This document shows positions 17,216-26,132 of a stretch of DNA of 64,000 bases, in pieces (position 1 is the first letter of the stretch; the number at the start of each line of letters is the position of its first letter). Origin of the DNA: Gemmatimonadota bacterium. GTDB taxonomy: Bacteria > Gemmatimonadota > Gemmatimonadetes > Gemmatimonadales > Gemmatimonadaceae. The position numbers and the translations under genes are program-made. Below the pieces are notes generated by a model. That model was given only the letters and a program-made list of their open reading frames with translations. It was not told the DNA's origin and did no database searches. The stretch covers positions 1 through 64,000 of the forward strand of contig JAJPIM010000026.1 in NCBI GenBank assembly GCA_021324775.1. The letters are read 5' to 3'.

Positions 17216-18727
17216 GTGCGACAGACATCATTTGCCGGGCAGGCACTCGCACCTGTGGCCGCCCCTCCCGCCGGGGTGCGGCCGCAGCGACCAGCGCGCG
17301 TGCGGGTGCGTGTGCGCCGGGCGCTCCAATTCGCCAAGGACCCGTACCGTCTGGTGCTGCTGCTGCTGGTCGTGCTGACGATCAGCCGCCTGCACATGGC
17401 GATTCCCTCGCTCAACAAGACCCATCCGCTCATCGTGCTGACGATCGCGGCGCTGGCCGTCGCGTGGGCGCGGCCGGCGCTGCTGGCGCAGCGGCCGCTG
17501 TTCGTGACCTGGCCGGCCAAAGTCGTGGGCGGCATCGCGGTGTGGGCGCTGCTCGGGATGTTCTTCGGAATGTCCTTCGGGAGCACGGCGACGTTCATCC
17601 TCGAGGATTTCGGCAAGACCCTGATCTTCACGTTCCTGATTCTGGCGTCGATCCGGACATCCCGCGACCTGTTCACGATCATCGTCGCGTACATCGCGAG
17701 CGCGTCGTGGCTCGTGTATCAGGCCGTGTTTCATTTCCACCTCGAGATGGAGCAGGGCGGCTACTACCGGCTGAGCCATCTCGACACGTACGACGCCAAC
17801 GACCTCGGGCTGGTGCTGTTGCTCGGCCTCGCATTGACGCTGCTCGTCTTTCAGGTCGCCCGCTGGCGCGGGCGGATCATTGTCAGCGGCGTGCTGCTGG
17901 GGATTGCCGCGGCGATCGCCAAGAGCGGCTCGCGAGGCGCATTGGTCGGACTCGTGGCGATGGCGCTGGCGTCGCTCGTGCTGCTGCAGGCGGTCCCGCT
18001 GTGGAAGCGCTGCGCGTTCATCGCAGTGGCGATCACGGGGATCACGGCGTTTGCGCCGTCGGGCTACTGGCGGCAGATGGAAACCCTCATCCACCCCGAG
18101 AACGATTACAACTGGGACTCGAATCACGGCCGGCGGCAGGTCGCGCTACGCGGCATCGGGTATTTCGAGATGTTTCCGGTCTTCGGCCTCGGCGTGGGCA
18201 ACTTCGAACGGGCCGAATGCACGCCCGAGATCTCGCCGAATGCGCGCTACCGGTATGCGCATGGCCTCGGCGTGTGGTGTGAGCCGCCGCACAACTCGTA
18301 CGTGCAGGCGCTGGCCGAGACGGGGGCAGGGGGCATTCTGCTGTGGCTCGTGATGGTACCCGGTTCGGCTCTCTGGCTGGTGTTCCTGCAGCGCCGGATG
18401 CCGCAGCAGTGGGTGAACGGCGACGGCGAACAGCGATTCCTGTACTTCGCGCCGATGTATCTGTCGATCGGCATCATCGCGTTTTCCGTGGGCGCGTTCT
18501 TCCTGACATTTGCCTGGCGCGAAGTGACGTTCTACATCCCCGGCGTCGTGGCGGGCCTGGACGCCGCGGTGGCGGAGCGGATGGCACGTGAGGGCATTCC
18601 CGGGCCGCTCCTGCCAGGATCGGTCGGCAACGTCAAGCTGGCCGCCCGCCAGGTGCGACGGTGGATCGCGCGTCCGGTGGCGTGGGGATCGCGAGGTCCG
18701 CGCGCCGGGCGGGTCGTGCGTCGCTGA
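17216..18727 (+). CDS. O-antigen ligase / polymerase family protein
   Basis: 503 residues, about ten hydrophobic segments. Seen: a short basic N-terminus, the family-typical periplasmic loop preceded by AKSGSRGALVGLV and a conserved HNSYVQALAETGAGGILLWL segment. Known: the Wzy_C family joins polysaccharide repeat units or transfers them to lipid or protein acceptors. A GTG start is assumed at 17216 but the ribosome binding site is too close, so initiation may be downstream. The nearest other polysaccharide genes begin at 21388, so it may belong to the same locus. The acceptor cannot be determined. Confidence 0.85.
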   Translation: MRQTSFAGQALAPVAAPPAGVRPQRPARVRVRVRRALQFAKDPYRLVLLLLVVLTISRLHMAIPSLNKTHPLIVLTIAALAVAWARPALLAQRPLFVTWPAKVVGGIAVWALLGMFFGMSFGSTATFILEDFGKTLIFTFLILASIRTSRDLFTIIVAYIASASWLVYQAVFHFHLEMEQGGYYRLSHLDTYDANDLGLVLLLGLALTLLVFQVARWRGRIIVSGVLLGIAAAIAKSGSRGALVGLVAMALASLVLLQAVPLWKRCAFIAVAITGITAFAPSGYWRQMETLIHPENDYNWDSNHGRRQVALRGIGYFEMFPVFGLGVGNFERAECTPEISPNARYRYAHGLGVWCEPPHNSYVQALAETGAGGILLWLVMVPGSALWLVFLQRRMPQQWVNGDGEQRFLYFAPMYLSIGIIAFSVGAFFLTFAWREVTFYIPGVVAGLDAAVAERMAREGIPGPLLPGSVGNVKLAARQVRRWIARPVAWGSRGPRAGRVVRR

Positions 18728-18736
18728 GGGCCGCGT

Positions 18737-18806
18737 TGCCTGGGGCGCGCTGCCTGGGGCGCGCTGCCTGGGGCGCGCTGCCTGGGGCGCGCTGCCTAGG
18801 GCGCGC
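18737..18806. repeat. Five-copy 14-bp tandem repeat
   Basis: TGCCTGGGGCGCGC occurs at 18737, 18751, 18765, 18779 and 18793. The first four copies are identical; the fifth has G to A, giving TGCCTAGG. That change creates the TAG stop of the minus-strand gene ending at 18796. The array begins 10 bases after the ligase stop. Confidence 0.95.
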
Positions 18807-19215
18807 GGCTCTCGGGCTGTGACGGTATGTGCTCACGCCCTCGCGCGCGGGCGCGATCGGCGACGGTCCGGACGAGAGTGACGAGACGCTGCCGTTCGAG
18901 GGGAAGGGTGAGGTCGGCGAGGGTCATCCGAAGAAGGGCCGCCGGCAACGGGAGCGCGGCGTCGTCCGCGCCGTGGTAGAGCACCATCGTGCCGCCGTAG
19001 GCCACCGTCAGATTCGGCATGCCGGCTCCGCTCGCCGCCGCTTCGAAGGCGAGCGCGCGTTCGACGATCGCGACGAGTGGCGGATCATTCGCGGCCACCA
19101 GCTCGCTGTCGTGCAGCGACTCGGCGATACGCACCCGCTCTCCCGCAGCGGCGAGCGTCTGCGCGAGCCCCTCGAGCAACGCCAGATCGGAACCGACGAA
19201 CAGTATCAACGCCAT
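18796..19215 (-). CDS. Receiver-like protein without phosphoacceptor
   Basis: 139 residues. Seen: Rossmann-like opening MALILFVGSDLALLEGLAQTLAAAGERVRIAESL, resembling a response-regulator receiver, but the region where the phosphorylated Asp would be reads PPLVAIVERAL, with no Asp. The C-terminal half is Ala/Leu-rich. No DNA-binding domain. Its stop codon lies in the last copy of the 14-bp tandem repeat. It is likely the last gene of the VanZ-YggT group. Function unknown. Confidence 0.6.
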   Translation of the reverse strand: MALILFVGSDLALLEGLAQTLAAAGERVRIAESLHDSELVAANDPPLVAIVERALAFEAAASGAGMPNLTVAYGGTMVLYHGADDAALPLPAALLRMTLADLTLPLERQRLVTLVRTVADRARARGREHIPSQPESRAP

Positions 19216-19297
19216 CGAAGCCCTCGTGCGTGCGGTGCGTCCCGTGGCCGGCGCGTGGCGGCGAACCCTCGCCCGGTATCAGGGGAGAGAACCTCGG

Positions 19298-19909
19298 CTA
19301 CAATCCCGTCGTGAGCAAGCTCAGCGCATTGAGCGCGAGCCACTCGAGCAAGCTCAGCCCGAACCATGCAACGATCGGTGAGATATCGAACATCCCCATT
19401 GGCGGGATCACGCGGCGGAGTGGCCGCAGCATCCAATCCGTCACCGGGTACGCCCATCGCACCCATCGCGAATATTGGCCCATGCCAAGCCACGACGCGA
19501 TCACGCGGATGATGAGGGCTAGCTGCAGGAAGAGAACCGTCCAGTGGATGAACAGACGCGCGAGTGGCATGAGGCCGCCGTGCGAGGCGGCGGCCATCTC
19601 GAGCGCAGTCTGCCGCACGTAGTCGAGGGCCGCGAGCAGGAGAATCCCGCCGACCACCACGACGGCGAAGGTCCACCATGGTGCGCTGGCGGGGTTGCCA
19701 CCGGCACGGATGACGCGCCGTTCGACGGGCACCATCAGCGGATCCAGCGAGCCGCGAAAGAAGCGGGCGACGGGATTGAACGGATTGATGCGCCGGGTGC
19801 GCACGAGCCAGTCGGCACCGAAGACGATCGCCGAGAGCACGGCGAGCACCAGCACCGCGCGGCGCGCGATGAACTCCGCGATGTCGAACGTGGTCAGCAG
19901 ATCATTCAC
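19298..19909 (-). CDS. YggT family membrane protein
   Basis: 203 residues, start GTG at 19909 overlapping the VanZ-gene stop (GTGA), which excludes longer in-frame alternatives. Seen: two YggT-type repeats, each with a hydrophobic helix and a short arginine-containing motif (RRINPFNPVARFFRGSLDPLMVPVERRV and YPVTDWMLRPLRRVIPPMGMFDISP in pieces). Known: YggT proteins are inner-membrane proteins linked to turgor, cell division or cofactor assembly. No more specific role can be read. Confidence 0.85.
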   Translation of the reverse strand: MNDLLTTFDIAEFIARRAVLVLAVLSAIVFGADWLVRTRRINPFNPVARFFRGSLDPLMVPVERRVIRAGGNPASAPWWTFAVVVVGGILLLAALDYVRQTALEMAAASHGGLMPLARLFIHWTVLFLQLALIIRVIASWLGMGQYSRWVRWAYPVTDWMLRPLRRVIPPMGMFDISPIVAWFGLSLLEWLALNALSLLTTGL

Positions 19910-21348
19910 AGGCCCGGATCCAGGATCGGTGACATTGCGCGCGCCGCGGTCCATCCGAAAACGATGGCGGCGGCCCCCGCGGCCCACACCGGCCATGGCG
20001 CCGCTGGAGACCCTGCGGTCCACGGGATGATAGCGAGCGCCACCAGCAACGTCAGGACCGGCGGGACGGCCGACGTGGCCGCGCTCGTCCGCAGCGATAC
20101 GCGTCCGCCCCAATATCCGAGGGGCGCAAACATGGCGGCGATGACGATCAGCGTGACCGGCCCCGCGAATCTGCCGTAGCGTCCCTCGTCCGGCACCAGG
20201 AGGCTCCAGGCCTGCCAGATTCCGCTGCCCATGCGGCGCTCGGCGCGACCGACCGGCGTCTCGACGGCGATACGCGCCGACCCTTCTTCGACGGTCGCCG
20301 AGATGCGGACCGTGTCGTCCGTGCGGGGCTGAGGCGCCAGCGCGCCCGTGAGGGCGAGAGATGGCGAGCGGAATCCCCAGTCGTCGGTCCGGCGCCGGAT
20401 CTGGAAGATCAGGTCATTGTGCCGCTGGCCGAGCACGAAGATTTCGCGGTGCCGGTCATCGAAGACACCGAGCACCGGGGCGAGACGGCGCGGCGGGCGG
20501 GCTGCCATCGTCATCACGGCGGCGATGCGCGTATCGCCGGCAAGCAGCGCATCGCGCATCGCGGCGCTGGCCTTGTCCGGCAACCGTCCGCCTGGAAACG
20601 GCGCGCCGCCGAACGAGGCGCTGAGGACCTGGCCGCCGAACGTCGAGAACTGGCCCAGCTGGGGGGCGACTTGCTCGTAGTAGATACTGCGCGGGAGCGA
20701 CACGGAGAGCGCCCACTGGGTCGCGCCGGCGATGATACACCACGCTGCCGCACCGGCCAAGGACAGGCGGATAGCCGATGCCGGCGACGGAGCGAGCAGT
20801 CGTTTCCGCGCATCGGCCGCGGCCACGCCCAGCACGCCCCCGAGTGCGTTGGACAGGATGTCGCTGAGATCTGAATCGCGTCCGGTGATCACCGAGTACT
20901 GGAGGATCTCGATGCTGATCGTCGCCCCGAGCGCCACGAGCCACGCCGTCCGCCGGCGGAGCCCGGCCAGCCGGAGCCCAAATCCGAATGGAAAAAACAA
21001 CAGCACGTTGAGGCCGAAATCCGATGCCCAGTGGGTCCCGCAGGTGATGCACAGATCGAAGTGGCCGGCCGGGGGTCCGGCTTGCGGTGTCAGGGTAAGA
21101 GCGGCGATGACCAGGATGCTGAGGCCGGTCGTAGCGATCCCCAAGGCCTTCTGTTGCGCCAGCGCCACATTCAGGAGCTGCCCGAGCGGGTGGTTGTGTG
21201 CCTCAAAGAGGCCTGGAGTGCCCACAGGCCGTCGTAACCGGTCAGTTCTTGCGGGCATTGGGCGTGCTGGGTTGGCCGCGAACAGGCGGCTTGGTCGTCT
21301 TGGAAGGGGAGGCGGATCGGCAGCCGTGGGCCCCGCCGGATTGGACAT
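19906..21348 (-). CDS. VanZ-like protein fused to a ConA/LamG-like domain
   Basis: 480 residues. Seen: about 60 polar N-terminal residues, VanZ-like helices (LLFFPFGFGLRLAGL, then DLSDILSNALGGVLGVAA), a hydrophobic segment near 215, a domain of about 150 residues resembling a laminin-G or concanavalin-like sandwich (FVLGQRHNDLIFQIRRRTDDW), and at least two C-terminal helices. Known: VanZ proteins confer low teicoplanin resistance in enterococci; most homologs are uncharacterised. The fused domain could bind glycans. Only 39 bases separate it from the divergent deacetylase gene. Confidence 0.75.
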   Translation of the reverse strand: MSNPAGPTAADPPPLPRRPSRLFAANPARPMPARTDRLRRPVGTPGLFEAHNHPLGQLLNVALAQQKALGIATTGLSILVIAALTLTPQAGPPAGHFDLCITCGTHWASDFGLNVLLFFPFGFGLRLAGLRRRTAWLVALGATISIEILQYSVITGRDSDLSDILSNALGGVLGVAAADARKRLLAPSPASAIRLSLAGAAAWCIIAGATQWALSVSLPRSIYYEQVAPQLGQFSTFGGQVLSASFGGAPFPGGRLPDKASAAMRDALLAGDTRIAAVMTMAARPPRRLAPVLGVFDDRHREIFVLGQRHNDLIFQIRRRTDDWGFRSPSLALTGALAPQPRTDDTVRISATVEEGSARIAVETPVGRAERRMGSGIWQAWSLLVPDEGRYGRFAGPVTLIVIAAMFAPLGYWGGRVSLRTSAATSAVPPVLTLLVALAIIPWTAGSPAAPWPVWAAGAAAIVFGWTAARAMSPILDPGL

Positions 21349-21387
21349 CGATCACGGTCTGCCTCAGGGTGGGTGTAGCCTCCACGC

Positions 21388-22281
21388 ATGATAGCGCCAA
21401 GCATTAGCCAGATCCGGCATTTCTTCACCGTCGACGTGGAAGAGTACTTCCAGGTCAGCGCGTTCGATGGTGTGGTGTCGCGCGAGACGTGGCCGGAGAT
21501 GCCGAGCCGGGTCTCGGAGAGTGTCGGCATCGTCCTCGATCTGCTCGCGCGTCGCGGCGTGCACGGGACGTTCTTCACTCTGGGGTGGGTCGCGAAGCGG
21601 CATCCCGCGGTGATCAAGCGTATTGCGGCGGCGGGCCATGAAGTCGCGTCGCATGGCTGGTGGCATCAGAAAGTCACGAGCCTGAGTGAGCCGCAGTTTC
21701 GCGAAGATGTGCGCCGCGCGAAAGACGTGCTGGAGGACATTACGGGCTGCCGGGTGCTCGGATACCGCGCGCCGAGCTTCTCGATCGTGCCGGGCCTCGA
21801 ATGGGCGTTCGACGTGCTCATCGAAGAGGGCCACGTCTACGATTCGAGCATCTTTCCGGTGCGCCGGGCGGGGTACGGCTATCCGGGTGCGACGCCGATC
21901 GCGCACGTCATCGACCGGCCGTGCGGGCGGCTCTGTGAGTTCCCGCTGGCCACGCTGGCGTGGAACGGCGTGCGGATCCCGGCGGCGGGCGGCGGATATC
22001 TCCGGCACTTCCCCTACAACGTGGTGCAGCGTGCATTTCGCGAGCACAACGACGCGAACCTGCCGGCGGTATTCTACATTCACCCGTGGGAGCTGGATCC
22101 CGAACAGCCGCGGCTCGCCGTTCCGTTGCTGACCCGGGTGCGGCACTACCGGGGGTTGCGTGGCACCGCCGAACGCGTGGATCGCCTGCTGGGAGAGTTC
22201 CGGTTCACGTCGATCTCTCAGGGACTCGCGCCCGCCGTCGTGGGCCGGACGGACGTGGCGGGTTCGGCGGTCGCGAGGTGA
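21388..22281 (+). CDS. Polysaccharide deacetylase, XrtA-associated (DUF3473) type
   Basis: 297 residues. Seen: motif 1 FFTVDVEEYFQVSAFDG, motif 2 EVASHGWWHQKV (both His present), motif 3 GYRAPSFSIVPG, and C-terminal DUF3473 HPWELDPEQPRL. The usual second acid of motif 1 is Glu rather than Asp. Known: such proteins accompany exosortase-A/PEP-CTERM loci and deacetylate N-acetyl sugars in an extracellular polysaccharide. No exosortase is seen in the window. First gene of a plus-strand group that continues to 27329. Probable cytoplasmic or membrane-associated location, no signal peptide seen. Confidence 0.9.
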   Translation: MIAPSISQIRHFFTVDVEEYFQVSAFDGVVSRETWPEMPSRVSESVGIVLDLLARRGVHGTFFTLGWVAKRHPAVIKRIAAAGHEVASHGWWHQKVTSLSEPQFREDVRRAKDVLEDITGCRVLGYRAPSFSIVPGLEWAFDVLIEEGHVYDSSIFPVRRAGYGYPGATPIAHVIDRPCGRLCEFPLATLAWNGVRIPAAGGGYLRHFPYNVVQRAFREHNDANLPAVFYIHPWELDPEQPRLAVPLLTRVRHYRGLRGTAERVDRLLGEFRFTSISQGLAPAVVGRTDVAGSAVAR

Positions 22282-22368
22282 GCGGCGCGCGAACGGGAGG
22301 CCGGTGCCGCGCACGGCGCTGGCTGAGAGGCGTGCCGGTGGCGCGGCCGCGACGCGGGGCGCTGTGAG

Positions 22369-23490
22369 GTGAGCGCGGCCGCACGAGCCGCCGGCACCAG
22401 CGAGGCCACACGCGGTCCGGGTGCAGCGCCGGGGGACGATGGGTGCCTGGTCGAGCTCTTCTCGGGTACGCCTGCCGAGTGGGATGCCTGCGCGGACCGG
22501 GCCCCGGGTGCCACGCACTGCCATCGATACGGCTGGCGTGGCGTCATGGAGCGCGTGTTCGGGCACGAATGCGTGTATCTGGCCGCCCGGACGCGCGCGG
22601 GCGCGCTGGAGGGCCTGCTGCCGCTGGTGCGGGTCAAGAGCCCGGTCTTCGGTCATTTCCTCGTGTCCATGCCGTTTCTGAACTACGGCGGCGCTGTGGG
22701 CAGCGACCGCGCCGTGGTGGCGCTGATGTCTGCCGCTGCGGATCGCGCACGGCGAGACCGCGTCTCGCTGGTTGAACTCCGGAACCGTGCGCCGCTGTCG
22801 CAGGCACCGGCCGGCGACTGGGTGGCGTCGACGCGCAAGATCACCGTGGTGCTGCCGATCCCCGCGGGCGGCGAGGCGGCACTCTGGAAGGGGCTCGACG
22901 GCAAGTTGCGGAGCCAGGTCCGGCGGCCGCAGAAGGAAGGCGTGACCGTCACGTTCGGCGCCGGCCAGGTGGCGCCGTTCTACTCCGTGTTCGCGCACCA
23001 CATGCGCGATCTGGGAACACCGGCGCAGCCCCGCCGCCTGTTCGACGAGATCGCCGCGGCATTCCCCGCCGACGTCTGGTTCGGCTGCGCGTACATTGGG
23101 GAGCAGCCGGTGGCCGCAGGCTGTGGGTTTCGCTGGGGCTCGGAGTTCGAGATGACCTGGGCATCCGCGCTCGTCGAGCACAAGCGGCTCGCGCCGAACA
23201 TGCTGTTGTACTGGGCGTTCATGCAGCGAGCGGCGGCCGAGGGATTGACGCATTTCAATTTTGGCCGGTGTACACCGGACAGCGGGACGCACCGGTTCAA
23301 GCGCCAATGGGGCGCGGAGGACGAGCAGCTCTGGTGGTACGGATTGACGCCTGGCGCAACACCGGGTGCGGCGGCGACCACGCCGTCGCCGCACGACTCG
23401 GCGTATGCATGGGGACCGCGCCTCTGGAAGCGGCTGCCGCTGGCCGTCGCGAACGCACTTGGACCGCGCATCGTGAAGTACATCCCGTGA
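22369..23490 (+). CDS. FemAB-like GNAT-fold protein (PEP-CTERM/XrtA-associated)
   Basis: 373 residues from a GTG at 22369. Seen: two GNAT-like halves with the segments LVSMPFLNYGGAVGSD and RSQVRRPQKEGVTV, then FEMTWASALVEHKRLAPNMLLYWAFMQRA and FNFGRCTPDSGTHRFKRQWG, characteristic of the FemAB group found in XrtA loci. Known: FemAB proteins add amino acids from aminoacyl-tRNA to peptidoglycan or polysaccharide; substrate unknown here. It follows the deacetylase by 87 bases. The N-terminal 30 residues are low-complexity, so the true start may be downstream. Confidence 0.85.
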   Translation: MSAAARAAGTSEATRGPGAAPGDDGCLVELFSGTPAEWDACADRAPGATHCHRYGWRGVMERVFGHECVYLAARTRAGALEGLLPLVRVKSPVFGHFLVSMPFLNYGGAVGSDRAVVALMSAAADRARRDRVSLVELRNRAPLSQAPAGDWVASTRKITVVLPIPAGGEAALWKGLDGKLRSQVRRPQKEGVTVTFGAGQVAPFYSVFAHHMRDLGTPAQPRRLFDEIAAAFPADVWFGCAYIGEQPVAAGCGFRWGSEFEMTWASALVEHKRLAPNMLLYWAFMQRAAAEGLTHFNFGRCTPDSGTHRFKRQWGAEDEQLWWYGLTPGATPGAAATTPSPHDSAYAWGPRLWKRLPLAVANALGPRIVKYIP

Positions 23491-23635
23491 CCGTGGCGCC
23501 AGCGGAGGGGCGGACGAAGGGCTGCGCGAAGGGCGGGTTGCCGGGTGGGGATGGGACGAAGCGCCGCCGCGAGCGTCGGTCGGGGTGCCGGGCGATGGTT
23601 CGGGGCGTGGACGCACTCATAGTCGTCCATATGGT

Positions 23636-25240
23636 ATGGCTACCCAAGACGCGGGCGCTGCCCGTGGCCGTCCACGGCGGGCCAGTATGAGCCGTGCTGC
23701 CAGCGCCGGCATCGTCGCGCACGAGAGCCGGCGTCCTACCCCCGTGCACGGCGTGCGGCCGGGCGGGCCGGCGCAGCGGAGTGCCGCGGCGGATGCGCGG
23801 GCCGGCTGGCCGGAGCGCATTGCGGTCACGGCTGTCGTGTTGCTCGCGGTGGCGCTACGGGTGCATGGACTCTCGACGTTCCCGCTGGAGCAGGACGAGC
23901 TGTACACGGTGGATGAAGGCACCTTCCTGTTGCATTCCGAGCTGCGGCCCGGGATCGCCGCGCGGCCGTTGTACTATCTGCTCGTGCATCCCATGCTGAT
24001 GGGATTGCCACAGACCCCTGTGCTGCTGCGGTTGCTGCCGTTTCTGTTTGGCGTCGGGGGCATCATCGCGGTTTGGTGGCTGGCCCGGCGCACCCTTGGC
24101 AGGACCGCGGGACTCGTGGCCGCGATCTTCGTGGGGATCTCGCCGTGGCACCTTTACGCGTCGGGGATGGCGCGGTACTGGTCGCTCGTCTTCCTGTTCG
24201 CCGCGCTGAGCTATGCGCTGATTCCGCGCGCGATCGATCGGGATGACCGCCGTTCCTATCTGTGGGCATTCGTGGTACTCCTGCTCGGATCACTCACACA
24301 CCCATCGTTTCTGTTTCCGATGTCGGGCGCGATCCTCGGCGCACACCTCGTGCGGGCCGACGGCAGACTGGGGTTGCGGTGGCCGACGCCGGTCGCGTGG
24401 CGATGGCTCTGGGGCCCGTATGCGCTGGCAATGGCTGCCGTCGCCGTGGTCGTCCGTGGACTCACGCATTCCGCCGGCCTGACGAACTGGAATGGACGAG
24501 GAACCGCCGCCGACCTGCGTCTCATCCCGGCTGTGGTCGAGTGGGCGACTCCCGTGATGTTCGCCGCGGCGATCACCGCTGTCGTGCTGCTCTTCCGGGA
24601 GCACAGCGCCGTGCGGCGCCGCTGGGCCGCGATGGCCGGTCTCGGGATTCTGGCATCACTCGTGGCTCTGATCGCCTCGTCGACCAAGACCAACACGTAC
24701 GCTGACTACGCGATGGCCGCATTGCCGCTGGTGCTGGTTACGGCGGCGGCTCTGGTGCAGCTCATCGGCGAGCGGACCGGAATCCCTGAAGCCGATACGC
24801 CCGGCGTGCGGGTCCAGGCATCATCCTGGCTGATGGCCGCTGGTGTCACCGCCGCACTGGTCGCGGGCGTGCTGCCGGCGACCGTCTCGCATCTCATCGA
24901 TGGCACCCGGTTCGACTACCGGCCGGCGTACCGCCGTATCACGGCTGTCGCACCGGGCGAACTGGTCGTAACCGGTCCCATCGGGCCACCCGAGTACTAT
25001 GGACCCGGGCTGCGTTTGGCCGATATTTCGGCGGATACCGCGGGACTCGCGGCCAAGGTACGGCAGGAGCACGCCTTGTGGGTCGTCGCGTCGGAGAAGC
25101 GGTACGGACTCGTCGGCGATGACGGTGGTGCGTTGCAGGCGTGGCTCCTCGCCCGGTGCCATCTCGAGCTGGTGACGCAGCGCCCGCGCCTCGACGACCG
25201 TCTCTATCGTGTGGACCTCTTTCACTGTCAGGACCATTAG
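23636..25240 (+). CDS. GT39-type (ArnT/PMT-like) membrane glycosyltransferase
   Basis: 534 residues if it starts at the ATG at 23636; a second ATG at 23687 is equally possible and no ribosome binding site decides. Seen: about 10 hydrophobic segments, and the first periplasmic loop motif EQDELYTVDE (catalytic Asp/Glu pair of the GT-C fold). Hydrophobic tail is followed by a soluble C-terminal domain. Known: these enzymes transfer sugars from polyprenyl phosphate to lipid or protein at the outer face of the membrane. The sugar donor is not predictable. Confidence 0.85.
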   Translation: MATQDAGAARGRPRRASMSRAASAGIVAHESRRPTPVHGVRPGGPAQRSAAADARAGWPERIAVTAVVLLAVALRVHGLSTFPLEQDELYTVDEGTFLLHSELRPGIAARPLYYLLVHPMLMGLPQTPVLLRLLPFLFGVGGIIAVWWLARRTLGRTAGLVAAIFVGISPWHLYASGMARYWSLVFLFAALSYALIPRAIDRDDRRSYLWAFVVLLLGSLTHPSFLFPMSGAILGAHLVRADGRLGLRWPTPVAWRWLWGPYALAMAAVAVVVRGLTHSAGLTNWNGRGTAADLRLIPAVVEWATPVMFAAAITAVVLLFREHSAVRRRWAAMAGLGILASLVALIASSTKTNTYADYAMAALPLVLVTAAALVQLIGERTGIPEADTPGVRVQASSWLMAAGVTAALVAGVLPATVSHLIDGTRFDYRPAYRRITAVAPGELVVTGPIGPPEYYGPGLRLADISADTAGLAAKVRQEHALWVVASEKRYGLVGDDGGALQAWLLARCHLELVTQRPRLDDRLYRVDLFHCQDH

Positions 25241-25242
25241 CG

Positions 25243-26062
25243 ATGGCGCTGGGCCGCCCGGATGTCTCGGTCATCATCCCCGCGTACAACGAGGAGAAGC
25301 GGCTGGCGCCGACGGTCCGCGACGCCGTGGAATATTTCCGGGGGCGCGCGCGCTCCGTGGAGATCATCGTCGTCGATGACGGCAGCCGGGATCGCACGAG
25401 CGATCTGACCCACCACCTCGGCGCCGAGATGCGCGAGGTGCGGCTCATCCGGCTGGCGGCCAATGCGGGGAAGGGATATGCGGTCCGAACGGGGGTCGTC
25501 AACGCGCGCGGCCGGCTCGTGATGTTCATGGACGCGGATGGTGCGACTCCGATCCGAGTTCGAGCGGCTCGAGACGGCGATCGACGCGGGCGCCGCGGTC
25601 GCGATCGGATCCCGCGTGCTGCATGGCCAGGGCGTGCGCGTCCGCGCCCGGTTCTACCGGCGGCTGATCGGCCGGAGCTTCCATGCACTCGTGCGCGCGC
25701 TGACCGTCCGCGGCATTGCGGACACGCAGTGCGGATTCAAGATGTTCCGCGGCGAAGTGGCGCACGATCTGTTTTCGCGCATGCGGATGACCGGGTTCAG
25801 CTTCGACGTCGAAGTCCTGGTCATGGCGCAACTCCGCGGGATACGCGTCGCGGAAGTGCCGGTGAACTGGACCCACCAGCCGGGGTCGCGCGTGAACCTG
25901 GTGCGCGATTCGCTGCACATGGCATACGACCTTCTCGTCATTCGCACCCACGTTCTGCGCGGGGACTACGACGCGCCGCATGTGGCGCCATTGTCGGGCG
26001 TCGCGGTGGTCGTCGATCCGATCGACGACGAGCGGGAGGGTCCGGAACCAGCGCTCCCGTAG
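25243..26062 (+). pseudogene. GT2 dolichyl-phosphate-sugar synthase family, frameshifted
   Basis: The first part (ATG 25243) reads VSVIIPAYNEEKRLAPTVRD and VDDGSRDRTS, with the DxD motif in MFMDADGATPI. The reading then shifts by one frame near 25553 and continues as SEFERLETAIDAGAAVAIGSR to the stop at 26062, which ends HVLRGDYDAPHV. The joint text ATPI-SEFERLE fits the family exactly if two bases were lost from ATCTCC to give ATCC. The complete protein would have about 273 residues. Known: makes polyprenyl-phosphate glucose or mannose. It is either a disabled gene or a sequencing error; a partner for the adjacent GT39 donor supply would be expected. Confidence 0.85.
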
Positions 26063-26132
26063 CCGGCGGGCGCTGTGGCATCACGGATCTCCATCTCCCA
26101 CTCACGTCCGCTGTGATCGGCCCGGCCGACCG

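Noticed and set aside
21364-23616. Long minus-strand open frame across the deacetylase and FemAB genes
   Set aside because: It crosses two clear genes on the other strand and its product is rich in Arg, Pro and His, typical of shadow frames.
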